The position numbers and the translations under genes were made by a program. Under the pieces are notes generated by a model, which was not told the origin of the DNA, ran no database searches, and was given only the letters and a program-made list of their open reading frames with translations. Source: Geobacillus proteiniphilus (lineage in GTDB: Bacteria; Bacillota; Bacilli; Bacillales; Anoxybacillaceae). Taken from it: a stretch of DNA of 64,000 nt. Where the stretch lies: assembly GCF_001908025.1 (NCBI RefSeq), contig NZ_MQMG01000012.1, positions 1 to 64,000 on the forward strand, given 5' to 3'. Below, piece by piece: positions 1 to 6,779 of the stretch (the first letter of the stretch is position 1; the number at the start of each line of letters is the position of its first letter).

Positions 1-531
1 GATATAGCGAAGCCCAAGGTCAACCCCCATCACCTTTGTTTCGTGTCGCGGCTCCACTTCAAATGTGATCGCGATAGCCAAGTACCATTTCTTTCTCTTT
101 TTGTAGAGCTTGGCTGCCCCTTGTTTGGCGGTTCCGTCCAACAATCGATTCAGCCATGCTTCTTGATAGGGGCGCGTGACCACCGGCACGCCAATTCGCT
201 TCTCCAGTGTGGGGAATGAAACGGTGTAGAACTCTCCTTTCTTTTCCACCTTCACATTTTGATTGTTGAAGCAACACCATAATGTTCGAAACTTCTTTGT
301 TTTCTGGTTTTTCTTTTGGGACTTCACTTCTCGAATCGTCTGATTCACGACGGCAGAAGGAAACCGCTGCGATGAAAATTCTTTAAATCGTTTGCTCGTC
401 GCTTGATTCAGCTCGGGATGATTCAACAGCCAATTCGCAAACGCGGTATTCACTTCTGTCATCCGTTCGTACATGTCTTGTTTGACTTTCGTTGGTTTGT
501 GCAGTTCCAGCCTTAGCGTGATCGTCGGCAT
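1..531 (-). CDS. tnpB: TnpB-type RNA-guided nuclease, IS200/IS605 family, 3' part outside window
   Basis: The frame is open from an ATG at 531 to the window edge (177 codons) with no stop or frameshift, so it is cut by the window and not visibly broken. It is closely similar throughout to the complete tnpB at 3506-4561; differences include T26-E27-V28 for T-N-I and V-E-P-R-H for V-Q-Q-Q-E before the RuvC motif. The last visible codons encode VMGVDLGLRYI, which carries the first RuvC catalytic Asp (D171). The family cuts DNA under guidance of an omega RNA made from the element's right end; here that end lies outside the window. The SD AAGGAGGTG sits just before the ATG. No tnpA transposase is visible. 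The shared left-end sequence stops at about 609 and is replaced there by a different inverted-repeat sequence, so this copy has lost its left hairpin. Confidence 0.9.
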   Translation of the reverse strand, partial: MPTITLRLELHKPTKVKQDMYERMTEVNTAFANWLLNHPELNQATSKRFKEFSSQRFPSAVVNQTIREVKSQKKNQKTKKFRTLWCCFNNQNVKVEKKGEFYTVSFPTLEKRIGVPVVTRPYQEAWLNRLLDGTAKQGAAKLYKKRKKWYLAIAITFEVEPRHETKVMGVDLGLRYI

Positions 532-609
532 GGATTCACCTCCTTGTGGCGATGACAGGATACCATTTTTTTCAGAATCATTCAATATAAGAAAACGGCT
601 CGCTTTCAT

Positions 610-727
610 GAGGGTGTCCCAAAAGGATCGGGACACCTTCTTATTACCATATATAGGTATAAAACAATCATTAAGAAACAATATGTTGTGTTTTGTTAAA
701 GAAAATCACCCTTTTGGGTCAGCCCCC
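610..727. mobile_element. 118-bp MITE-like or solo insertion-sequence remnant
   Basis: The two ends form an imperfect inverted repeat: GAGGGTGTCCCAAAAGG on the left and, read on the opposite strand, GGGGGCTGACCCAAAAGG on the right. The AT-rich interior has no coding capacity. Ends of the GGGTGTCCCAAAAG type are common on Bacillaceae insertion sequences (general knowledge, family not assigned). The left end abuts the truncated tnpB left end (…GCTTTCAT), and the right end touches the TAA stop of ymfH at 728. The left end also contains a small hairpin, GGTGTCCC/GGGACACC. I see no clear target duplication. It could instead be a recombined end left by deletion of a larger element. Confidence 0.5.
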
Positions 728-2017
728 TTATTGCCCTTTTGGAACGACTTCGCAAACAGCGATTTGCGAATCGCGGAAGCAAGAAGAGGCAACCGCCGCG
801 ATGTCGTCCATGGTAAGCGATGAAAGCGCCGGCAAAATGTCAAACAAGTTGGATCCGTAAAACGCGTAGCGCGTAAACTGGTTGGCGATGTATTCCGGCG
901 AGTTGAGCGCGCGCAAAAAGGCGCCGATTTTTTTCTTTTTCACCCGTTCAAACTCTTCCTTTTTTATAGTCTCCGCAGCAAACGACAGCAACACCGTTTG
1001 AATTTCCGAGGCGAGCCGTTCAGCGTCCCTCGTGTCGCCGCCGACCAGAGCAAAACCGAATCCGCGCTCTTCCGTATAGTCGTACATGAACGTATCATCG
1101 ATCAGCCCTTCGCGGTACAGCCGTTCATAATGCGGCGAGCTTTTTCCAAACAAATAGTCCAATGCGACGTGGAAGGCAAGCTCATGCCGAAGTTTTTGTT
1201 CGCCGGCTTCAGGAACGGACGGCGCTTTGATGCCGACAAAGCATTTGTTCGTCTGCACATGCATCGGAATCACTTTTTTCTTTTCCGCTACTGCGCTCGG
1301 TTCTTCATACGCAAACCGCTTCACTTCTGGGGCTTGCGGGAACGACTTTTTCGCCTGGTTGTCGCGGATTTGCTGCATGATTTTTTGTTCATCGACCGGG
1401 CCGACGACAAACAAAAGCATGTTGCTCGGGTGGTAAAACGTTTCGTAGCACTCATACAGCAGCTCTTTCGTAATTTGGGCGATCGATTCAACTGTGCCGG
1501 CGATGTCGATTTTGACCGGATGGTTGTGATACATGCTTTCGATGGCGCCGAAATAGACGCGCCAGTCCGGGTTGTCGTCGTACATCCGGATTTCCTGGCC
1601 GATGATCCCTTTTTCTTTTTCCACTGTCTTGTCGGAAAAGTACGGGCTTTGCACAAAATCGATCAACGTTTCCAAGTTTTTCTCGACGTTGTCGGTGCTT
1701 GAGAACAAATAGGCAGTGCGGGTGAACGTCGTAAAGGCGTTCGCCGAGGCGCCTTGTTTGCTGAACTGCTGAAACACGTCGCCGTCTTCTTTTTCAAACA
1801 GCTTATGCTCCAAAAAATGGGCGATGCCGTCCGGAACGCGCTTCATCTCCGTTTTACCGAGCGGGACGAACTGGTTGTCGACCGAACCGTAGTTCGTGGT
1901 GAATGTCGCATACGTTTTGTTGAATCCTTTTTTCGGCAAAATGTACACGTCAAGGCCGTTGTCCATTTTTTCATAAAACAGCTCTTCGTGCAGCGTCTCA
2001 TACACCCGTTTTTCCAT
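728..2017 (-). CDS. ymfH: M16-family zinc peptidase YmfH (active-type subunit)
   Basis: 429 aa, the usual size for a single M16B (pitrilysin/processing-peptidase-like) subunit. The inverted zinc motif HxxEH is intact as HFLEH near residue 68, followed by the downstream glutamate region KEKGIIGQEIRMYDD. The family forms clam-shell peptidases, in which an HxxEH subunit often pairs with a partner lacking the motif. That partner is the preceding gene, ymfF, and the two overlap by 20 bp, which suggests translational coupling. The substrate is unknown. The stop codon abuts the inverted-repeat element at 610-727, but the C terminus (EVVPKGQ) looks complete. Confidence 0.9.
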   Translation of the reverse strand: MEKRVYETLHEELFYEKMDNGLDVYILPKKGFNKTYATFTTNYGSVDNQFVPLGKTEMKRVPDGIAHFLEHKLFEKEDGDVFQQFSKQGASANAFTTFTRTAYLFSSTDNVEKNLETLIDFVQSPYFSDKTVEKEKGIIGQEIRMYDDNPDWRVYFGAIESMYHNHPVKIDIAGTVESIAQITKELLYECYETFYHPSNMLLFVVGPVDEQKIMQQIRDNQAKKSFPQAPEVKRFAYEEPSAVAEKKKVIPMHVQTNKCFVGIKAPSVPEAGEQKLRHELAFHVALDYLFGKSSPHYERLYREGLIDDTFMYDYTEERGFGFALVGGDTRDAERLASEIQTVLLSFAAETIKKEEFERVKKKKIGAFLRALNSPEYIANQFTRYAFYGSNLFDILPALSSLTMDDIAAVASSCFRDSQIAVCEVVPKGQ

Positions 2018-3293
2018 CTTCCGTCGCCTCCATTCCGGTCAAAAAGTACACCGTATCAAGCTCCACCTTGTCAGCGACGCGCACCACATCCTCGCGCGTC
2101 ACTTGATCGGTGCCGGCAATCCATTCATCGATCGGGCGCTTTCGCGTTGAGACGACGTTATGGTACAACACCTCCACAAGCCCGCGCGGCGTATCGAGCG
2201 TCTCAAGCAGCTGGTTGCGGATGACCGCTTTCGTCTGCGCCATTTCTTCGTCAGTGAAATCGCCGTTTTTCATCGCCTGCATTTGCTCATCGATGATGCG
2301 GCGCGCCTTCTCATAGTTGGCCGGTTCAATGCCGGACATGACCATGAGCAGCCCTTTATGGCTCTCAAGCCTTGAGGCGGCATAATAGGCAAGGCTTGCC
2401 TTCTCGCGGACGTTGATGAACAGCTTCGAATGGGAAAAGCCGCCGAAAATGCCGTTAAACAGCTGCAAGGCGTAATAATCGTCATCCTCGTACGTCACAT
2501 TCGTCCGATAGCCGATGTTGAGCTTTCCTTGCTTCACGTCTTGCCGCTCGATGACTTCGCGAACTTCCCCTTGCGGCTTGACAGAAACCGACGATGCGCG
2601 CTCCCGCTTTGGACGGTCCGGCAAAGAGAAACGCTGCTTCACCGCTGTGAGCACCGCCTCTTCAGCCACGTCGCCAATGACATATAGATCCAGCTCATCC
2701 TCGGCCAGCGCTCGTTCATAATAGCGATACAGCCCTTCCGCCGTGATGCCGTCCACGTCTTCAAGCTCGCCGTTTGGCGAGAGGGCGTACGGTTCGCCTT
2801 TGCACATTTCTTCTACAAGGCGCATGTTCGCATAGCGCATTTTGTCATCATACACCGCCTGAATGCGTTGACGGAGCGCCCGCTTTTCCTGCTCGACAAT
2901 GTCGGTGACAAACCGCCCGCCATCAAGAGCCGGGCGGAAAAGAAGATCGGCCAGCAACTGAAGCGCTTTCGAAAGCAACGGCGTTTGCTCCGGCAAAAAT
3001 CGTTCATTGGCGACATCGATGCGAATCGTCATGATATGATGTTCGCCTTTTTTCGTTAAATCGACGTTCAGCGTCGCCCCATACAGTTCATCCAAATAGG
3101 TGCGCAGCGCCTTAACGCTCGGATAGTCGGCCGTGCCGCTTTGCAAGACGTATGGCAAAAGCGCGCGCAGCGTGACCGTCTCTTTAGCAAGAGGGGCTTT
3201 CATTTTCCAAACGATCGTGTTCGTTTTGTACTTATCGGTCGAAATCGTATGGACGCGAACCGGTCCGACCGCTGTGACTTTTTCGTCGACCAA
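1998..3293 (-). CDS. ymfF: M16-family peptidase-like protein YmfF (motif-less subunit)
   Basis: 431 aa from the chosen TTG at 3293, which sits 8 nt after AAGGAGG. A longer open frame to an ATG at 3329 would start inside the leader and lacks its own ribosome site. The fold and length match M16B peptidases, but no HxxEH motif occurs in the N-terminal half, where it would be expected around PYVLQSGTADYPSVKAL. It is therefore probably the non-catalytic partner of YmfH, as in two-subunit M16 peptidases. It overlaps ymfH by 20 bp. The TnpB element ends only about 50 bp upstream, so ymfF is separated from the promoter-like sequence at 4691-4720. Confidence 0.88.
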   Translation of the reverse strand: MVDEKVTAVGPVRVHTISTDKYKTNTIVWKMKAPLAKETVTLRALLPYVLQSGTADYPSVKALRTYLDELYGATLNVDLTKKGEHHIMTIRIDVANERFLPEQTPLLSKALQLLADLLFRPALDGGRFVTDIVEQEKRALRQRIQAVYDDKMRYANMRLVEEMCKGEPYALSPNGELEDVDGITAEGLYRYYERALAEDELDLYVIGDVAEEAVLTAVKQRFSLPDRPKRERASSVSVKPQGEVREVIERQDVKQGKLNIGYRTNVTYEDDDYYALQLFNGIFGGFSHSKLFINVREKASLAYYAASRLESHKGLLMVMSGIEPANYEKARRIIDEQMQAMKNGDFTDEEMAQTKAVIRNQLLETLDTPRGLVEVLYHNVVSTRKRPIDEWIAGTDQVTREDVVRVADKVELDTVYFLTGMEATEDGKTGV

Positions 3294-3343
3294 TCCAACT
3301 CCCTCCTTACTTTTTCTCTTTGCAAACATGCACTACCTTTATT

Positions 3344-3530
3344 TTGACACTCCGCACGCCTAAAGGCGCGGGATTCTTGGGTCGTTTGCGCCCTCATCCA
3401 TTTCTGGTTCGGACAACGCCCAAGTTCGGGGGGTGTGTCATCACCCCGTCCCATCGGGTTAAGATGTACCCCAATGGGCGGCGCACCTGTGACCAGTGCG
3501 CTAGGTTAGGCGCTCAAACCCGAAATCGCT
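3344..3530 (-). ncRNA. predicted omega RNA (reRNA) of TnpB
   Basis: TnpB proteins use a guide RNA made from the 3' end of their own mRNA and the element's right end, with the guide taken from the flanking DNA. Downstream of the tnpB stop at 3506 the RNA can form several hairpins: CCCAT..GGG with CCC..ATGGG, GGGGTG-AUGA-CACACCCC, and the terminal GCGCC-UUUA-GGCG. If the right end is GGAGTGTCAA at 3344, the guide would begin with the ymfF leader just below 3344. Placement rests on family architecture. The 5' end is not defined by sequence alone. Confidence 0.55.
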
Positions 3531-4561
3531 TTGGCGATGTTGATGGCGCCATTCAGATCGGCATGAATCATATATCCGCATTTTTTGCATTGGAAGTGGA
3601 TGCCGTTTCGATTCGCTTTCTCCCGATGCCCGCATCGGCATGTTTGACTTGTGTAGGTCGGATTCACCCACTCCACCCGAATGCCTGCCATTTCAGCTTT
3701 ATAGGCAATCATCGTTTGCAATTGATGAAACGACCAGGAATGGAGGCTTCGTCCTGCTTCTTTTGCAGAAGCGGCTCGTTTCCGAATCCCCGTCAAATCT
3801 TCCATCCGAATCACGCCAACACCGTTGGCGAGGGCAAAGTGGACGATTTGACGGCTGATTTTATGGTTCATATCCTTCATCCAGCGGGACTCTTTACGGC
3901 CGATTTTGCGAATCATATGGAGCTTCTTGGCTTTGCCTAACTTTCGCCGCAGAGCCGCATATCGTCGGCGAATGAAGGCGCATCGGTTCCCTTTGAAAAA
4001 CAACGATTTCGTTCCTACGCTGGCAACGGCGATATAACGAAGTCCCAAATCAACGCCCATTACCTTGGTTTCTTCCTGTTGTTGGACTTCAAATGTGATC
4101 GCAACAGCCAAGTACCATTTCTTTCTCTTTTTGTAGAGCTTGGCTGCCCCTTGTTTGGCGGTTCCATTAAGCAGCCGATTCAGCCATGCTTCTTGATAGG
4201 GACGCGTGACCACCGGCACGCCGACTCGCTTCTCTAATGTTGGGAATGAAACCGTATAGAACTCTCCCTTTCGCTCGACGTTCCAATTTTGATTGTTGAA
4301 GCAACACCATAATGTTTTAAACCTTTTTGCCTTCTGATGTTTCCTTTGAGACTTCACTTCTCGAATCGTCTGATTCACGATGGCAGAAGGAAACCGTTGC
4401 GAGGAAAACTCTTTAAATCGTTTACTCGTCGCTTGATTGAGTTTGGGATGATTCAACAGCCAATTCGCAAATTGGGTGTTGATGTTGGTCATCCGTTCGT
4501 ACATTTCTTGTTTGGCTTTCGTTGGTTTGTGCAGTTCCAGCCTTAGTGTGATCGTGGGCAT
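3506..4561 (-). CDS. tnpB: TnpB RNA-guided DNA endonuclease, IS200/IS605 family (complete)
   Basis: 351 aa from the ATG at 4561, with SD AAGGAGGTG; a 16-codon upstream extension lies in the leader. The N-terminal part (about residues 1-160) is basic and nucleic-acid binding. The RuvC catalytic residues are all present: D171 in VMGVDLGLRY, E254 in IRMEDLTG and D335 in HADLNGAINIA. The C-terminal zinc ribbon is unusual, with CRC at 308-310 followed by CKKC at 325-328 (CxC rather than CxxC for the first pair). Intact catalytic residues argue against a nuclease-dead regulator. A near-identical paralogue lies at 1-531. TnpB cleavage favours retention of the element by cutting copies of the empty donor site (known for the family, inferred here). 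Confidence 0.95.
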   Translation of the reverse strand: MPTITLRLELHKPTKAKQEMYERMTNINTQFANWLLNHPKLNQATSKRFKEFSSQRFPSAIVNQTIREVKSQRKHQKAKRFKTLWCCFNNQNWNVERKGEFYTVSFPTLEKRVGVPVVTRPYQEAWLNRLLNGTAKQGAAKLYKKRKKWYLAVAITFEVQQQEETKVMGVDLGLRYIAVASVGTKSLFFKGNRCAFIRRRYAALRRKLGKAKKLHMIRKIGRKESRWMKDMNHKISRQIVHFALANGVGVIRMEDLTGIRKRAASAKEAGRSLHSWSFHQLQTMIAYKAEMAGIRVEWVNPTYTSQTCRCGHREKANRNGIHFQCKKCGYMIHADLNGAINIAKAISGLSA

Positions 4562-4690
4562 GGATTCACCTCCTTGTGGCGATGACAGGCTACCATTTTT
4601 TAGAATCATTCAAAGAAAAAGGCTCGCTTTCATCCCACCCCTAAAGGAGTGGGCTTTCTCGCTCGCGGATCTGTAAAGCGTCTTATCAAC

Positions 4691-4720
4691 AATATACCTT
4701 TTGCCAATGGAAAAATGCAA
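4691..4720 (-). promoter_or_regulatory. SigA-type promoter upstream of the TnpB element
   Basis: On the minus strand a -35 TTGCAT (4715-4720) and a -10 TATATT (4691-4696) are separated by 18 bp, just after the nupQ terminator. It probably drove ymfF-ymfH before the TnpB element inserted between them. It would now read through the element. Confidence 0.55.
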
Positions 4721-4735
4721 ATCATTCCATTCAGC

Positions 4736-4768
4736 AAAAAACGGCCGTCCGTTTTTCGGACAGCCGCT
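4736..4768 (-). terminator. Rho-independent terminator after nupQ
   Basis: The minus strand has a stem GCGGCTGTCCG / CGGACGGCCG with an AAAAA loop, followed by TTTTTT. It ends the nup transport operon. Confidence 0.85.
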
Positions 4769-4772
4769 TTCA

Positions 4773-5732
4773 TCACCGTTTCCCTTTGATGTATGGCGTG
4801 CCGGCCGCTTTCGGCGCCTCAGCGCGGCCGATGAAGCCGGCAAGCGCCAAAATCGTGAGTGCATACGGGGCGATGAGCAAGTAAACGGTCGGGACGTTTT
4901 TCAAGAACGGAATCGTTTGCCCGACGATGCTTAAGCTTTGCGCCAACCCGAAAAAGAGCGCCGCCCCCATCGCGCCGATCGGATGCCACTTGCCGAAAAT
5001 CATCGCCGCAAGCGCCATAAATCCGTGCCCGGAAATGGTCGCATGGCTGAAATCGCGGGAAATGATCGTCGCGTATACCGCACCGCCCAAGCCGCCGAGC
5101 GCGCCGCTGATCATGACAGCGATGTAGCGCATTTTGGCGACATGAATCCCCATCGTATCCGCCGCCATCGGATGTTCGCCGACCGCACGCAGCCGCAGGC
5201 CAAACGGCGTTTTGTAAATGACATACCATGATACAAACGCCAGCGCAATGGCGATATATGACGGCGCGTACGCGTTGGAAAACAACAGCGGCCCGATGAC
5301 GGGAATGTCGCTTAACACTGGCACGTCAATTTTGTCAAACCCAACTTGAATTTGGTCCGTCTGCCCCTTGCCGTACATTTTCTTCACTAAAAACAGCGAC
5401 AGACCAAGCGCCAAAAAGTTGATCGCCACCCCGCTTACGACTTGGTCGGCGCGAAATGTGACCGACGCGACAGCATGCAGCAGGGAAAATACAGCGCCGA
5501 CCACCATGGCAGCCAATAAGGCAAGCCACGGCGTCCATTCGCCAAACCGATCGGCAAACGTCAAATTAAAGACGATGCCGACAAACGCGCCGATGGTCAT
5601 CAATCCTTCAAGCCCGATGTTGACGACACCGGACCGTTCACTAAACACGCCGCCAAGGGCGGTGAAAATGAGAGGAGCCGCAAAGAAAATCGTTGTCGGG
5701 ACAATCGTTTGCAAGACGTCATACACGCTCAC
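4773..5732 (-). CDS. nupQ: nucleoside ABC transporter permease NupQ-like
   Basis: 319 aa hydrophobic membrane protein with multiple predicted helices and the conserved motif SGVVNIGLEGLMTIGA near residues 34-49, typical of permeases in BMP-type nucleoside importers (BPD_transp_2 family). It is the second of two permeases in the nupN-O-P-Q block. It starts directly after the nupP stop, with SD GGGGGCGGAG overlapping the end of nupP. The GTG at 5732 is used here; a second GTG two codons later is also possible. In B. subtilis the orthologous system imports guanosine; this specificity is inferred here, not shown. Confidence 0.88.
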   Translation of the reverse strand: MSVYDVLQTIVPTTIFFAAPLIFTALGGVFSERSGVVNIGLEGLMTIGAFVGIVFNLTFADRFGEWTPWLALLAAMVVGAVFSLLHAVASVTFRADQVVSGVAINFLALGLSLFLVKKMYGKGQTDQIQVGFDKIDVPVLSDIPVIGPLLFSNAYAPSYIAIALAFVSWYVIYKTPFGLRLRAVGEHPMAADTMGIHVAKMRYIAVMISGALGGLGGAVYATIISRDFSHATISGHGFMALAAMIFGKWHPIGAMGAALFFGLAQSLSIVGQTIPFLKNVPTVYLLIAPYALTILALAGFIGRAEAPKAAGTPYIKGKR

Positions 5733-6779
5733 TTACTCCGCCCCCTTTTGCCAACGAGATAACAGCCAGCGGATCATGTAGCTGGATGCAACAAAGAAAA
5801 TGATGAGCGCGATAATAATATCGACGAGTTCGGTCGGCACGCCGGCGCTTGACGGCATTTCCAACGCCCCGACTTTTAAGGCGCCAAACAACAAGGCGGA
5901 GAGCAAAATGCCAAACGCGTTGTTTCCTCCGATCAAGGCAACCGCGATGCCATCAAATCCAAGGCCGGTAAAGCCGGCTTTCGTCGAGATGTTTCCAAAT
6001 GTGCCAAGCCCCTCCATCGCCCCGGCGACGCCGGCAAAAGCGCCGGAGATGACCATCGCTAAAATGATGTTGGCGCGCACATTCATGCCCGCGTACTGTG
6101 ACGCATGCTGATTGAAACCGACCGCCCGCAGCTCAAACCCTTTCGTCGTCCGCTCAAGCAAAAACCACATGACAAATGCGGCGGCGACAGCGATGAAAAT
6201 GCCGTAATGCATGGTGGAATGATGCGTAATGGCATCAAAAAAGTCGGAGTGAAGCGATGCGCTTTCTTTCACCGGCTTTGATTTAAATCCCTCATCAGAC
6301 AAAACGGAACGGATGATGGCGTTCGTTACATGCAAAGCAATATAGTTCATCATGATCGTAATAATGACTTCGTGCACTTTTAAATACGCCTTCAGCACAC
6401 CCGGAATCAAGCCCCATAGCGCCCCGGCCAACGCGGCGGCCAACAAGGCAAGCGGCAAATGGATGATTTTGGGCAAATCAAAGGACACCCCGACCCAGAC
6501 GGCAGCGAGCCAGCCGACGATGAGCTGCCCTTCGACCCCGATGTTAAACAAGCCGGTGCGAAAGGCAAACGCCACCGCCAAGCCCGTTAAAATGTATGGC
6601 GTCGTCTGGCGGATCGTTTCGCCGATATAGTACGTATCGCCAAACGCCCCGTACACGAGAGCGCCAAAGCCGGCGATCGGGTTGTAGCCGCTTGCAAGCA
6701 TCACGATCGAACCGGCGATCATGCCAAGAAGAACGGCCAACAATGGTATCAAAAATTGCTGGAGACGATTCGACTTCAT
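5733..6779 (-). CDS. nupP: nucleoside ABC transporter permease NupP-like
   Basis: 348 aa multi-spanning membrane protein, the first permease of the transporter. The motif FNIGVEGQLIVGW marks the BMP-type nucleoside permease family and corresponds to the NIGLEG region in nupQ. The ATG at 6779 overlaps the nupO stop (TGATG) and lies 7 nt after AGGTG; a GTG one codon upstream is less well placed. Overlap and orientation indicate co-translation with nupO. It acts in the cytoplasmic membrane with NupQ as a heterodimeric channel (family knowledge). Confidence 0.88.
   Translation of the reverse strand: MKSNRLQQFLIPLLAVLLGMIAGSIVMLASGYNPIAGFGALVYGAFGDTYYIGETIRQTTPYILTGLAVAFAFRTGLFNIGVEGQLIVGWLAAVWVGVSFDLPKIIHLPLALLAAALAGALWGLIPGVLKAYLKVHEVIITIMMNYIALHVTNAIIRSVLSDEGFKSKPVKESASLHSDFFDAITHHSTMHYGIFIAVAAAFVMWFLLERTTKGFELRAVGFNQHASQYAGMNVRANIILAMVISGAFAGVAGAMEGLGTFGNISTKAGFTGLGFDGIAVALIGGNNAFGILLSALLFGALKVGALEMPSSAGVPTELVDIIIALIIFFVASSYMIRWLLSRWQKGAE

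Larger units (their letters stand above)
3344..4670 (-). mobile_element. IS200/IS605-type element carrying tnpB only
   Basis: The element runs in the minus orientation. Its left end contains the hairpin CCCACCCC-TAAA-GGAGTGGG (4634-4653) and the right end contains CACGCC-TAAA-GGCGCG (about 3355-3370) followed by GGAGTGTCAA. Subterminal hairpins without terminal inverted repeats or target duplication are typical of IS200/IS605. No tnpA (HUH transposase) is present, so it would need a transposase in trans to move. It lies between the nupQ terminator and ymfF. Boundaries are approximate: the right edge is near 3344 and the left edge within about 4655-4680. Confidence 0.8.

Noticed and set aside
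59-280. Small minus-strand open frame inside the left tnpB
   Set aside because: Out of frame with tnpB, whose own frame is uninterrupted through this stretch.
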